A program made the position numbers and the translations under genes. Of a DNA stretch of 64,000 bases, positions 42,697-51,256 are shown in pieces; within the stretch, counting starts at the first letter, position 1; each line of letters opens with the position of its first letter. A model generated the notes under the pieces. It was given only the letters and a program-made list of their open reading frames with translations. It was not told the DNA's origin and did no database searches. Source of the DNA: Amycolatopsis sp. FBCC-B4732 (GTDB taxonomy: Bacteria > Actinomycetota > Actinomycetes > Mycobacteriales > Pseudonocardiaceae); assembly GCF_023008405.1 (NCBI RefSeq), contig NZ_CP095376.1, positions 5,170,001-5,234,000 of the forward strand, written 5' to 3'.

Positions 42697-45261
42697 GTGG
42701 CACCCCGTCCCCCGTGGCGCGTGGTACTGGCCGGTACCGCAGCCGCGGCGCTCGGCCTCACCGCGCTCAGCCCGGTAAGCGCTTTCGCCGCGGACACCGG
42801 CTACGAGTCCGAATCCGCCGTGATCTCCCAGGGCGCCGTCGAGTCGAACCACGCCGGGTACTCCGGCACCGGGTTCGTCAACTTCGACAACGTCGTCGGC
42901 AGCTACGTCGAATACTCCGTGAACGCCGCCCAGGCGGGCACGCACACCCTGACCTTCCGCTACGCCAACGGAACCGCCGACAACCGGCCGGTGAAGCTCA
43001 CCGTCGACGGCGGCGACAAGGGCACCGTCGACTTCCCCGGCACCGGCGCGTGGACGACGTGGCAGACCGTCACCGCGAACGTGCAGCTGACCGCCGGCGT
43101 CAACAAGATCCGCACCACCGCGACCACCGCCAACGGCGGCCCGAACGCGGACAAGCTCACCGACACCTTCGTCGCGCCGGCCGACGGCGAACCGCCGGCG
43201 CCGCCGTCGAACCTCAAGGCGAGCGACATCCTCCCCACCGCCGCGACGTTCTCCTGGACCGCCGCGACCGACAACGTCGGCGTCGTGCGCTACGAGATCA
43301 ACCGCGGTGGCAACATCCTCAAGACCGTCGACGGGAACACGACGTCGGCGACGGTGACCAACCTGACCCCGAACACCGCCTACGACATCTCGGTCGGCGC
43401 GTTCGACGCGGCGGGCAACCCATCGCAGCAGAGCAACGTGGTCACCTTCACCACGCCGCCGAGCGACGACACCACCCCGCCGACCGTGCCGGGCAACCTG
43501 CGCTCCACCGGCGTCACCGCGAACAGCGTTTCCCTGGCGTGGAACGCTTCCACCGACAACGGCGGCACGGTCGCCGGGTACGACGTCTTCCAGGGCGCCA
43601 CGAAGGTCGCGACCACGACGTCGCTCGGCACGACCGTGACGAACCTGAACCCGAGCACCTCCTACACCTTCACGGTCAAGGCGCGCGACCCCGACGGCAA
43701 CAGCTCCGCGGCGAGCAACGCGGTCACCGCCAAGACGTCCGCTCCGGGCGGCGCAGGGGGCATCCCGGAGTACGACAAGGACATCGCGAAGGTCGACCTC
43801 GGCTGGTCGGTGGGCTTCCTGCCGAACGGCAACGCGCTGGTGACCGAGCGGGACCGCTTCGAGCTCCTGCTGGTGACGCCGTCCGGCCAGAAGACCACGC
43901 TGGGCAAGGTGCCGGGCGCGGTCGGCACCAACGGCGAAGGCGGCCTGCTCGGCCTGGCGGTCTCGCCGAACTGGGCGAGCGACCACGCGATCTACCTGTA
44001 CCACACGGCATCCGGGGACAACCGGATCGTCAAGATGACCTACGACGGCACCACGCTGTCCTCGACGTCGACGCCGGTGCTGACCGGGATCGCGAAGAAC
44101 CGCTACCACAACGGCGGCCGGATCAAGTTCGGCCCGGACGGCAAGCTGTACGCCACCGTCGGCGACGCGAAGAACAGCGACAACGCGCAGAACAAGAGCT
44201 CGCTCAACGGGAAGATCCTCCGGCTGAACCCGGACGGCTCGGCACCGAGCGACAACCCGTTCTACGCCACCGGCGGCAACGCCCGGTACGTCTGGAGCTA
44301 CGGCCACCGCAACCCGCAGGGCCTGGCCTGGGACTCCCGCGGCCAGCTGTGGGCGGCGGAGTTCGGTGAAAGCAGCCAGGACGAGCTCAACCTGATCCAG
44401 AAGGGCGGCAACTTCGGCTGGCCGAGCTGCGAAGGCACGCAGGGCAGTTGCGGCGGCTTCATCGCCCCGAAGAAGACGTGGCCGACTTCGCAGGCCGGGC
44501 CGAGCGGGCTGGAGATCGTCAACGACTGGATCTACATCGCCGGCGTCACCGGTGAGCAGATGTTCGCGACGCAGATCAACGCGGCGGGCACGGGCATCGG
44601 CACGGTGTCCACGCTGTTCTCCGGCCGCTGGGGCCGCCTCCGCTCGGTCACGAAGACCCCGGACGGCGGGCTGTGGCTGACCTCGACGAACAACGACAAG
44701 AACGGCGGCACGCCGTCGGTGCTGGACAACGTCATCGTGCGGCTGAAGTTCCCGGGCGGCACCACTCCGGGCGCCTTCAAGCTGACGAGCTCCGCGTTCG
44801 CCGACAACGCCACCATCCCGGACAAGTACACCTGCGCCGGGGACGGCACGGCGGGCCAGGACCCGTCGCCGCCGCTGACGTGGGGTGCCGCCGAGGGCGC
44901 CAAGGGCTACGCGGTCGTCTTCGCCGACACCGCGAACAGCGGGAACAAGCTGCACTGGGCGATCTGGGACGTGCCGGCGTCGGCCCGGTCGCTGCCGGAG
45001 GGGCTCGGGGCGGGCTACACCGTCCCGGACCAGGGTGGCGCGAAGCAGAAGGCGATGGGCAGCGGCGCGAACGCGCAGAAGTACTTCGGCCCCTGCCCGG
45101 GCGGCTCCAGCCACCCGTACGCGTTCACGCTCTACGCCCTGAACACCGCGACGGTCCCGGGACTGACGTCGTCCTCGACGATGGCCCAGATCGAGACGGC
45201 GATCAAGGGCGCGTCGACGGCGAACGTGGCGCTGCGCGGCAAGTCCAGCGCGGCCGCCTAG
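42697..45261 (+). CDS. Secreted PQQ-type sugar dehydrogenase with CBM, FN3 and PEBP domains
   Basis: 854 aa from GTG 42697 behind CAGGAGG. In order: signal peptide (about 1-31, cleavage near SAFA-ADT); carbohydrate-binding module CBM6/35-like (about 33-165, with YSVNAAQAGTHTLTFRYA); two fibronectin III domains (about 167-255 and 260-348, ending SNAVTAKTS); a glucose/sorbosone dehydrogenase-type beta-propeller (about 350-680; GEGGLLGLAVSPNW, NRYHNGGRIKFGPDGKLY, YGHRNPQGLAWD); and a C-terminal PEBP/YbhB-like domain (about 690-845; PDKYTCAGDGTAGQDPSPPL, LHWAIWDVP). Secreted oxidase of this class acts on polymeric or aldose sugars with PQQ. The PEBP fusion is the uncommon part. A strong terminator follows directly. 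Confidence 0.93.
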   Translation: MAPRPPWRVVLAGTAAAALGLTALSPVSAFAADTGYESESAVISQGAVESNHAGYSGTGFVNFDNVVGSYVEYSVNAAQAGTHTLTFRYANGTADNRPVKLTVDGGDKGTVDFPGTGAWTTWQTVTANVQLTAGVNKIRTTATTANGGPNADKLTDTFVAPADGEPPAPPSNLKASDILPTAATFSWTAATDNVGVVRYEINRGGNILKTVDGNTTSATVTNLTPNTAYDISVGAFDAAGNPSQQSNVVTFTTPPSDDTTPPTVPGNLRSTGVTANSVSLAWNASTDNGGTVAGYDVFQGATKVATTTSLGTTVTNLNPSTSYTFTVKARDPDGNSSAASNAVTAKTSAPGGAGGIPEYDKDIAKVDLGWSVGFLPNGNALVTERDRFELLLVTPSGQKTTLGKVPGAVGTNGEGGLLGLAVSPNWASDHAIYLYHTASGDNRIVKMTYDGTTLSSTSTPVLTGIAKNRYHNGGRIKFGPDGKLYATVGDAKNSDNAQNKSSLNGKILRLNPDGSAPSDNPFYATGGNARYVWSYGHRNPQGLAWDSRGQLWAAEFGESSQDELNLIQKGGNFGWPSCEGTQGSCGGFIAPKKTWPTSQAGPSGLEIVNDWIYIAGVTGEQMFATQINAAGTGIGTVSTLFSGRWGRLRSVTKTPDGGLWLTSTNNDKNGGTPSVLDNVIVRLKFPGGTTPGAFKLTSSAFADNATIPDKYTCAGDGTAGQDPSPPLTWGAAEGAKGYAVVFADTANSGNKLHWAIWDVPASARSLPEGLGAGYTVPDQGGAKQKAMGSGANAQKYFGPCPGGSSHPYAFTLYALNTATVPGLTSSSTMAQIETAIKGASTANVALRGKSSAAA

Positions 45262-45266
45262 AGGCC

Positions 45267-45307
45267 GCGGCAGGGGTGACCGGAGCGGCGCCGGTCACCC
45301 CTGCCGC
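45267..45307. terminator. 17-bp perfect hairpin, bidirectional terminator
   Basis: Arms GCGGCAGGGGTGACCGG (45267-45283) and the exact complement (45291-45307) with a 7-nt loop AGCGGCG. It fills the gap between the sugar dehydrogenase stop (45261) and the convergent stop at 45310, so it can end both transcripts. Confidence 0.85.
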
Positions 45308-45309
45308 GC

Positions 45310-45678
45310 TCACCCCTGTTCGGCGAGGCTGCGCAGGTGGGCGTCGACGTCGAAGCCGTGTTCCTCGAGCCGCCGCCGGGCGAGCAGGAGCTCGTCCGAG
45401 GTGAAGAGCTCCGAATATTCGGCGCGGAGCATGGTCGCCTCGGAGCTGCGGCCGAGCTGGTTCTTCTCCCAGAGCACGGTGAACCCGCCGGCGGTGCCGG
45501 CGCCGCGCAGCAGCAGGCGGGCCGCTTCGACGCCGCCGTGCTCGATCACCATCCGCTCGAACTGGGCGGGCCGGTAGCCGTAGTCCTTGGCCAGGACCCG
45601 GCAGCCGTCGAGCAGGTCCTCGGTGAACCGCGCGGCGAGGCGGGGATCGGCCGGGACGGGAGTGGCGGGTTCGGGCAT
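45310..45678 (-). CDS. Conserved hypothetical protein
   Basis: 122 aa from ATG 45678 with GAGAGG 7 bases upstream. Helical, soluble, with the pattern ARFTEDLLDGCRVLAKDYGYRPAQFERMVIEHGGVEAARLLL followed by FTVLWEKNQLGRSSEATML and LFTSDELLLARRRLEEHGFD. I recall this pattern as a small stand-alone domain of actinobacterial and other proteins whose function is not known. No signal peptide or membrane segment. Stops against the terminator at 45267-45307. Confidence 0.8.
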   Translation of the reverse strand: MPEPATPVPADPRLAARFTEDLLDGCRVLAKDYGYRPAQFERMVIEHGGVEAARLLLRGAGTAGGFTVLWEKNQLGRSSEATMLRAEYSELFTSDELLLARRRLEEHGFDVDAHLRSLAEQG

Positions 45679-45828
45679 CGGGCACCTCTCGACGGGACGG
45701 CTTCCCTGATTAATCGCGAACAGCACCCGTTTCGCTACGCCGTTCGGGAAGGCAATCTGGAAACACCACTCTCCGTGGCGAGAATAACGGACAAAAGGCG
45801 TAAACGGGAACTGTCGGTGTCCCCCGCC

Positions 45829-46010
45829 ATGATGACCGGCACGCGAACCGTGGTCCACGGCGAGGTTTCCGTCCACTATGGACAGATCTACGTCCACAGC
45901 GCCTGTGCGGTGCCGCCGTGGCGGGAACGTTGTTCCTGCTCACCGGGCTGCACACCGCGAGGCCGGGTTCACCGCCGAGGTGCACGAGAGCGAGCCGCCG
46001 GTCCCGCTCC
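45829..46010 (+). pseudogene. Remnant of a small conserved actinobacterial protein gene
   Basis: Three pieces in three frames, in the right order, resemble one ~130-150-aa family I know from other actinomycetes. Frame 1 from ATG 45829 or 45832 reads TRTVVHGEVSVHYGQIYVHS; a shifted frame continues LCGAAVAGTLFLLTGLHTARPG; a third frame gives GFTAEVHESEPPV. Between piece one and two about 20 residues are missing; a one-base shift separates two and three; the C-terminal half is gone, cut off where the TetR gene ends (46019). The remaining ~150 bases up to 45678 show nothing else. Not functional as protein. Confidence 0.65.
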
Positions 46011-46018
46011 GAACCGGG

Positions 46019-46627
46019 TCACCAGCCGAACAAACCGCCCATGATGCGGGCGCAGCGCACCGTCATCGCCGCCGCGTCCTCGTCCGGGCGATCGATCCAC
46101 CAGCTGATCAGGGAGTCGACCACGCCGGTCCAGACCTGGGCGATCGCTTCGATGTCCGCCGGGTCGGCCAGGCCGCGTGAGGTCATCAGCTCGGTCGCGC
46201 CCACGAGCGCGAAGGCGTCCAGGCGGCGCCGGTAGTCCGCCGCCGCGGTGGCGATGTCGCCCGTCGCCGGGACCGTCGCGTCGCGCAGCAGGCGCCACGC
46301 GTAGCGGTCGTGGTCGAACGTCGTGAAGATCGCGGCCAGCACCTTCAGCGGCATCTTCTCGGGCTCGCCGCCGCCCGCCATGGTCGTCGCGACGCCCTCG
46401 GTGAGCCGGTCGCCGGCGCGATGCAGGCAGGCGAGGTAGAGGCCGTCCTTCGAGCCGAAGTACTGGTACAGCAACGGCTTCGTGACCCCGACGCGGCGCG
46501 CGATCTCGACCATCGACGCGCCCGCGTACCCGGCCCGGCCGAACTCCTCCGTGCCGGCCACGACGAGCTGGGCCTCGCGCTCTTCGCGCGGCATGCCCTT
46601 GGTCCCGACCGCCCTTGACTCCGTCAC
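46019..46627 (-). CDS. TetR-family transcriptional regulator
   Basis: 202 aa from GTG 46627 (VTESRAVGTKGMPREERE...). The HTH is GYAGASMVEIARRVGVTKPLLYQYFGSKDGLYL (about residues 33-64). The C-terminal domain contains DATVPATGDIATAAADYRRRLDAFALVG, typical of AcrR-like members. Divergent from the sterol-desaturase-family gene with a 70-bp gap carrying a near-palindromic element, so it likely represses that gene. Confidence 0.93.
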   Translation of the reverse strand: MTESRAVGTKGMPREEREAQLVVAGTEEFGRAGYAGASMVEIARRVGVTKPLLYQYFGSKDGLYLACLHRAGDRLTEGVATTMAGGGEPEKMPLKVLAAIFTTFDHDRYAWRLLRDATVPATGDIATAAADYRRRLDAFALVGATELMTSRGLADPADIEAIAQVWTGVVDSLISWWIDRPDEDAAAMTVRCARIMGGLFGW

Positions 46628-46646
46628 GCCCGAGAGCCTACCGTGC

Positions 46647-46671
46647 GTAAAGTGACCCTTGGGTAAGTTAC
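46647..46671. promoter_or_regulatory. Imperfect 25-bp palindrome, candidate TetR operator
   Basis: Starts GTAAAGTGACC and ends GGGTAAGTTAC; the GTAA...TTAC ends and the ACCC-TT-GGGT core are symmetric. It sits in the middle of the 70-bp divergent gap between the TetR gene and the sterol-desaturase-family gene, the usual site of an autoregulating TetR repressor. Confidence 0.55.
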
Positions 46672-46697
46672 CGCATGGTCAGCTACTAGGAGGCGAC

Positions 46698-47558
46698 GTG
46701 GCCGAGTTCCTGGCGCACCTGCGCGACCCCGTGCTGTTCGCGACCCCGGTGTTCCTGCTGTTCGTGGCGATCGAGGTCGTCGCGGTGCACGTGCTCGGGC
46801 ACGACGACAACGTGGTCGGCTACAGCGTCGCCGACACCCGCACGAGCATGCTGATGGGCACCGTCGCGGTCGGCGTCAACGCGCTGTTCCGGCTCGTGAT
46901 GCTCTTCGTCTTCGCGGCGCTCTTCGAGCTGGCGCCGGTGCGGCTGGACCCGCGCGACTGGTGGACGTGGGTGCTCATGCTGCTCGGCCAGGAACTGGTC
47001 TTCTACGCCTACCACCGCGCCAGCCACCGCGTGCGGCTGCTGTGGGCCGGGCACCAGGTGCACCACTCCAGCGAGCACTACAACTTCTCGACGGCGCTGC
47101 GCCAGAAGTGGACCCCGTACTTCCAGCTGCCGTTCTGGTCGGTGCTGGCGCTGTGCGGGATCCCGCCGTGGATGATCCTGACCGGCCTCTCGATCGACCT
47201 CGTCTACCAGTTCTTCGTGCACACCGAGAAGGTCGGCAAGCTGCCGCGCTGGTTCGAGTACGTCTTCAACACGCCGTCGCACCACCGCGTCCACCACGGC
47301 AGCGACGCCGAATACCTCGACGCCAACTACGGCGGCATCCTGATCATCTGGGATCGGCTCTTCGGCAGCTTCGTGCCCGAAGGGAAGCGGCCGACGTACG
47401 GGCTGACGACGAACATCGGCACGTACCACCTGTTCAAGGTCGGCTTCCACGAGTACGGCTCGATCCTGCGCGACCTGCGCGCCGCCCGGACCTGGCGCGA
47501 GCGCGCGGGGTACGTGTTCGGGCCGCCCGGGTGGCAGCCCGCCCACGTACCCGGCTGA
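46698..47558 (+). CDS. Sterol desaturase / fatty acid hydroxylase family protein
   Basis: 286 aa from GTG 46698 behind a perfect AGGAGG (46688-46693). Integral-membrane di-iron enzyme: histidine motifs HRASHR, HQVHHSSEHYN and HHRVHHG are all present, within about four membrane helices. Bacterial members hydroxylate or desaturate lipids, sterols or carotenoids; the substrate here is unknown. The divergent TetR gene suggests induction by a lipid or drug. 3 bases separate it from the convergent gpgS stop. Confidence 0.93.
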   Translation: MAEFLAHLRDPVLFATPVFLLFVAIEVVAVHVLGHDDNVVGYSVADTRTSMLMGTVAVGVNALFRLVMLFVFAALFELAPVRLDPRDWWTWVLMLLGQELVFYAYHRASHRVRLLWAGHQVHHSSEHYNFSTALRQKWTPYFQLPFWSVLALCGIPPWMILTGLSIDLVYQFFVHTEKVGKLPRWFEYVFNTPSHHRVHHGSDAEYLDANYGGILIIWDRLFGSFVPEGKRPTYGLTTNIGTYHLFKVGFHEYGSILRDLRAARTWRERAGYVFGPPGWQPAHVPG

Positions 47559-47561
47559 GGC

Positions 47562-48536
47562 CTACGCCGTGTGCCGCAGCGCGAGGCTGTTCAGCGGCGG
47601 CCGCTGCGGCGAGGTCACGTCGGTCAGGACGAGTTCGCGCTCGACCCCGCTGTCCGACGAGCCCCGCTGGAACTGGGCGAGGATCGCCGCGGGCGGGACC
47701 GCGGTGACCAGGCGGTCGTAGCGCTGCAAGCGGTCGAACAGCGTCTGCATGATCTGCCCGGACATCCGGCCCAGCGCCTGCGTGCTCTGGTGCCGGTGGA
47801 CGCGGTGGCCGAGGTCGACCTGGGCGAGCGCGTCGAGGCCACGCAGCTCCAGCAGGTCGATGAGGTGCCCGATCTCGACGCCGTAGTTCACGACGAACGG
47901 GATGCTCTCCAGCACCTCGCGGCGGCCGGCGTACTCGCCCGCGAGGGGCTGCACGAAGCCGGCCAGCTCCGGCCAGAACATGTTGAGCAGCGGCCGCGCG
48001 ACGAGCTCGGTGACGCGGCCGCCGCCGTCGGCTTCGGCACCGAGCGGGCGGTGGTAGAAGCCCTTGACGTAGGCGACCGACGGGTCGGTGAGCAGCGGGC
48101 CGAGCAAACCGGTGACGTAGTCGGTCGTGAAGTCGTGCAGGTCGCCGTCGACGAAGACGACGAGGTCGCCGGTGGTCGCCGCGACCCCCTTCCAGAGCGC
48201 CTCGCCCTTGCCCGGCAGGCCGCCGAGCCCGGGGAAGACGGCGTCCTGCGCGACGACGTCGGCCCCCGCGGCGGCGGCGACTTCGGCGGTGGCGTCGGTC
48301 GAATGGCTGTCGACGACGAGGATCTCGTCGACCAGCGTGCCCGCGAGCTCGGCGCGGATGGCGCCGACGATCGCGCCGACGGTGGCTTCTTCGTTCCGCG
48401 CCGGGATGACGACGGAGACGGTGGTGCCGCGTTTCGCCGCGACCAGCTCCGCGAACGTCCGGTCCCCGGCCTTGCTGCTGCGGCGGTCGAGCCAGGTGCC
48501 GACCTCAGGCGACACCTGCAGGCGTGCGTTGCGCAT
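47562..48536 (-). CDS. gpgS: Glucosyl-3-phosphoglycerate synthase
   Basis: Makes glucosyl-3-phosphoglycerate, the first step toward methylglucose lipopolysaccharides/glucosylglycerate. ATG 48536 (MRNARLQVSPEVGTWLDRRS) after GGGAAGGGG gives 324 aa, the family length. GT-A fold: VSVVIPARNEEATVGAIV, VDSHSTDATAEVA, the metal motif VVFVDGDLHDF (DGD where many have DSD), and GLGGLPGKGEALWKGV for donor binding. FVVNYGVEIGHLIDLL and DLGHRVHRHQS are acceptor-side landmarks. Monocistronic. Confidence 0.94.
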   Translation of the reverse strand: MRNARLQVSPEVGTWLDRRSSKAGDRTFAELVAAKRGTTVSVVIPARNEEATVGAIVGAIRAELAGTLVDEILVVDSHSTDATAEVAAAAGADVVAQDAVFPGLGGLPGKGEALWKGVAATTGDLVVFVDGDLHDFTTDYVTGLLGPLLTDPSVAYVKGFYHRPLGAEADGGGRVTELVARPLLNMFWPELAGFVQPLAGEYAGRREVLESIPFVVNYGVEIGHLIDLLELRGLDALAQVDLGHRVHRHQSTQALGRMSGQIMQTLFDRLQRYDRLVTAVPPAAILAQFQRGSSDSGVERELVLTDVTSPQRPPLNSLALRHTA

Positions 48537-48673
48537 GCTTTCCCCTTCCCTCGGTCGCTTCCGAGGTTCGGGGCGCCGCGTTTCGGGCACCGCTCCCCGG
48601 CGCTACCGCGGTGTTACGAGATCGCGGTTCTCGTTAACCGCGTACGCTGCCGCCGTTCGCAAAGGGGAGGACC

Positions 48674-49192
48674 ATGACCGAAGAATCCATCGGGCACGAC
48701 CCGGAACGGCGCTACCGGCTCGACGCGCTCATGGGGATCGTCCAGGCGGAACTGGCCGCGGCCGGGTTGCCGGTCGGTCCCGGCGAGCGCCCGGTCGGCG
48801 TGGCCGGCGCCCTGGTGTCGGTCGACGTGCCGGACCTGCGCGGCGTGCTGGTCGGCTGGCGGCCGCACACCGTGCTCGTGGACCTGGGCCGGCAGTCCTG
48901 GGGCGACGACCCGAACCGCGAAGGCACCGAAGTCGCCGCGTTCTCGCGGCTGTTCCACGAGATCGACACGGCGATGAGCGAGGCGATGCGGAAGATCCTG
49001 ACCGCGGCCGGCCTCGAGGTCGGCAGCAGCGACAACGACTACGCGCCCGGCGAACTGCTGGTGACCCGCCGCCTGACCCCGTCGGTCTGGCAGGCCCGCC
49101 GCGACGCGCAGAACAGCGCCCGCCACGAGTCGATGCGGCAGGCCTGGAACGCACGGCACGAGGCCGACCGCCACCCCACCGACGACAGCTGA
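48674..49192 (+). CDS. Hypothetical cytoplasmic protein
   Basis: 172 aa from ATG 48674 with AAAGGGGAGG upstream. Soluble alpha/beta protein; RPVGVAGALVSVDVPDLRGVLVGWRPHTVLVDLGRQ looks like strands of a small domain, followed by helices (TAMSEAMRKILTAAGLEV) and a basic/acidic C-terminus ending PTDDS. No known domain recognised. Monocistronic, divergent from gpgS, followed by a strong hairpin. Confidence 0.75.
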   Translation: MTEESIGHDPERRYRLDALMGIVQAELAAAGLPVGPGERPVGVAGALVSVDVPDLRGVLVGWRPHTVLVDLGRQSWGDDPNREGTEVAAFSRLFHEIDTAMSEAMRKILTAAGLEVGSSDNDYAPGELLVTRRLTPSVWQARRDAQNSARHESMRQAWNARHEADRHPTDDS

Positions 49193-49200
49193 CCCGCGTC

Positions 49201-49245
49201 CCGATGTGGCGTTGGTTGCGTCCAGCGCACCCAACGCCACATCGG
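49201..49245. terminator. 15-bp perfect hairpin with nested inner stem
   Basis: CCGATGTGGCGTTGG (49201-49215) pairs exactly with 49231-49245; inside the 15-nt loop TGCG can pair with CGCA. It starts 9 bases after one stop and ends 18 bases before the whiA stop, so it is a plausible bidirectional terminator and belongs to the same style of elements as those at 9499 and 22463. Confidence 0.8.
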
Positions 49246-49262
49246 GGCGCTCGAAGCCCGGG

Positions 49263-50255
49263 TCAGGCGTCTTCTTCTTCGAGCATCTCCGGGGTGACCG
49301 CGGACTCGGTGTCCGGGATGCTCAGGTCCTTCGCCCGCTTGTCCGCCATCGCCAGCAGGCGGCGGATGCGGCCGGCGACCGCGTCCTTCGTCATCTGCGG
49401 CTCCGACAGCTGGCCCAGCTCCTCCAGCGACGCCTGCCGGTTCGACAGGCGCAGCCGGCCCGCCGCCAGCAGGTGGTCCGGGGCCGTCTCGCCGAGGATC
49501 TCCAGCGCGCGCTCCACGCGGGCCGCCGCCGCCACGGCCGCGCGGGCCGAACGGCGCAGGTTCGCGTCGTCGAAGTTGGCCAGGCGGTTCGCCGTCGCGC
49601 GGACCTCGCGGCGCATCCGCCGCTCTTCCCACTGCAGGACGCTCGTGTGCGCGCCCAGGCGGGTCAGCAGCGCGCCGATCGCGTCGCCGTCGCGGACGAC
49701 CACCCGGTCCGCGCCTCGGACCTCGCGCGACTTCGCCTGGATGCCCATCCGGCGCGCCGCGCCCACCAGGGCCAGCGCCGCCTCCGGACCCGGGCACGTC
49801 ACCTCGAGCGAGGACGAGCGGCCCGGTTCGGTCAGCGAACCGTGCGCGAGGAACGCGCCCCGCCACGCCGCTTCCGCGTCCGCCACTCCCCCGGACACCA
49901 CGGCCGCGGGCAGCCCGCGCACCGGGCGGCCCCGCTGGTCGATCAGCCCGGTCTGGCGAGCCAGTCCCTCGCCGTCCTTCACCACGCGCACGACGTACCG
50001 CGTGCCCTTGCGCAGCCCCCCGCTGGCGGTGATCACGTGGACGTCCGAATGGTGCCCGTACAGCTCGTGGATCTCCTTGCGCAGCCGTCGCGCCACCGAA
50101 CCGGTGTCCAGCTCCGCCTCCACGACCACCCGGCCGGCCACGATGTGCAGCCCGCCGGCGAAGCGAAGCAGCGACGCGACCTCCGCCCGGCGCGGCCCGA
50201 TCTTCGTGATCTCCAGCCGGCTCAGTTCGTCCTTCACCGCGGCGGTCATCGCCAT
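49263..50255 (-). CDS. whiA: DNA-binding sporulation regulator WhiA
   Basis: 330 aa from ATG 50255 ([13 protein letters not shown]...), whose first base is shared with the yvcK stop (TAATG). A LAGLIDADG-like N-terminal domain ([32 protein letters not shown]) is followed by a C-terminal HTH ([30 protein letters not shown]). With WhiB it activates sporulation-septation genes in streptomycetes. Last gene of the uvrC-rapZ-yvcK-whiA run; gap, normally next, lies 19 kb away. Confidence 0.96.
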   Translation of the reverse strand: MAMTAAVKDELSRLEITKIGPRRAEVASLLRFAGGLHIVAGRVVVEAELDTGSVARRLRKEIHELYGHHSDVHVITASGGLRKGTRYVVRVVKDGEGLARQTGLIDQRGRPVRGLPAAVVSGGVADAEAAWRGAFLAHGSLTEPGRSSSLEVTCPGPEAALALVGAARRMGIQAKSREVRGADRVVVRDGDAIGALLTRLGAHTSVLQWEERRMRREVRATANRLANFDDANLRRSARAAVAAAARVERALEILGETAPDHLLAAGRLRLSNRQASLEELGQLSEPQMTKDAVAGRIRRLLAMADKRAKDLSIPDTESAVTPEMLEEEDA

Positions 50256-51256
50256 TACTGCCCCTCCCTGCCTTTCGCTCCTCCCCCGTGCTCCCCGCCC
50301 CTGCCGAGACCGAGAGCCTCCCGCATGCACCGCGCGAGCGCATCAGGATCATGCCGTCCCGCCACTTCCGGGTCGGCCACCGCCCCCAGGTGGGCCCGCG
50401 CGCCCAGCCGGGTCGCCGCGCGCCGGAGATTCGCCGGGTCGGGCACGGAATCGCGGTCCGCGATCACCGCGTCGACCCGCAGCAGGGGCGCGTGCTCGGA
50501 GAGTACGTCCAGGTGCCGCTCGGGAGAGAATCCCGCGGTTTCCCCCGGCTGGGGGACAAGGTTGAGGACGATCGCCTTCGTGGCGGTCGTGCGCACCAGC
50601 GCGTCGTGCAGTCCCGGCACGAGCAGGTGCGGTAGAACGCTCGTGAACCACGAGCCCGGCCCGAGGAAGACGACGTCGGCGGCGAGCACCGCTTCGACCG
50701 CTTCCTCGCACGCCACCGGCGGCCGCGCGGAGGTGCCCGGGGTGCGCAGGCTGACCCGCCGCACCTGCCCCGGGGTCGAAGCCACCGCGACCTGGCCGCG
50801 GATCCGGCGCAGCGCCGACGGGTCTTCGCTGTCGAGGCCGCTGACCTCGCCCTCGATCTCCAGCGGCTCGGGCGACATCGGCAGCACCCGGCCCGAGACG
50901 CCCATCAGGCGCCGGGCTTCGTCGAGCGCGGCGACCGGGTCGCCGAGCACCTCGAACAGCCCGGCGAGCAGCAGGTTCCCCACCGCGTGCCCGGCCAGTG
51001 CGCCGTCGCCGCCGAAGCGGTGCTGGAAGACCTCCGCCCACAGCGTGCCGCCGTCCTCCGCGGCGAAGGCCGCGAAGGCCTGCCGGAGGTCGCCCGGCGG
51101 CAGCAGCCCGAGTTCGCGCCGCAGCCGGCCGGACGATCCGCCGTCGTCGGCCACGGTCACGATCGCGGTGACGTCGGGGGTCACCCGGCGCACCGCGGAC
51201 AGCGTGGCGTGCAGCCCGTGGCCGCCCCCGAGGGCGACCGCGCGCACGTTATTCAC
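50255..51256 (-). CDS. yvcK: YvcK/CofD-like gluconeogenesis factor
   Basis: 333 aa if begun at GTG 51256; GTG 51247 and TTG 51262 are alternatives and none has a clear ribosome site, because the start lies inside the rapZ 3' end. [19 protein letters not shown] and [25 protein letters not shown] are the UDP-sugar-binding signatures; [23 protein letters not shown] is the central motif. Binds UDP-sugars and adjusts cell-wall metabolism in other Gram-positives. Coupled by overlap to rapZ and whiA. Confidence 0.95.
   Translation of the reverse strand: MNNVRAVALGGGHGLHATLSAVRRVTPDVTAIVTVADDGGSSGRLRRELGLLPPGDLRQAFAAFAAEDGGTLWAEVFQHRFGGDGALAGHAVGNLLLAGLFEVLGDPVAALDEARRLMGVSGRVLPMSPEPLEIEGEVSGLDSEDPSALRRIRGQVAVASTPGQVRRVSLRTPGTSARPPVACEEAVEAVLAADVVFLGPGSWFTSVLPHLLVPGLHDALVRTTATKAIVLNLVPQPGETAGFSPERHLDVLSEHAPLLRVDAVIADRDSVPDPANLRRAATRLGARAHLGAVADPEVAGRHDPDALARCMREALGLGRGGEHGGGAKGREGQ

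Noticed and set aside
45679..46018. Continuous small genes at 45,710-45,985 or 45,918-46,235
   Set aside because: The frames only make sense when pieced together as the decayed remnant at 45829-46010; individually they lack ribosome sites and conserved starts.
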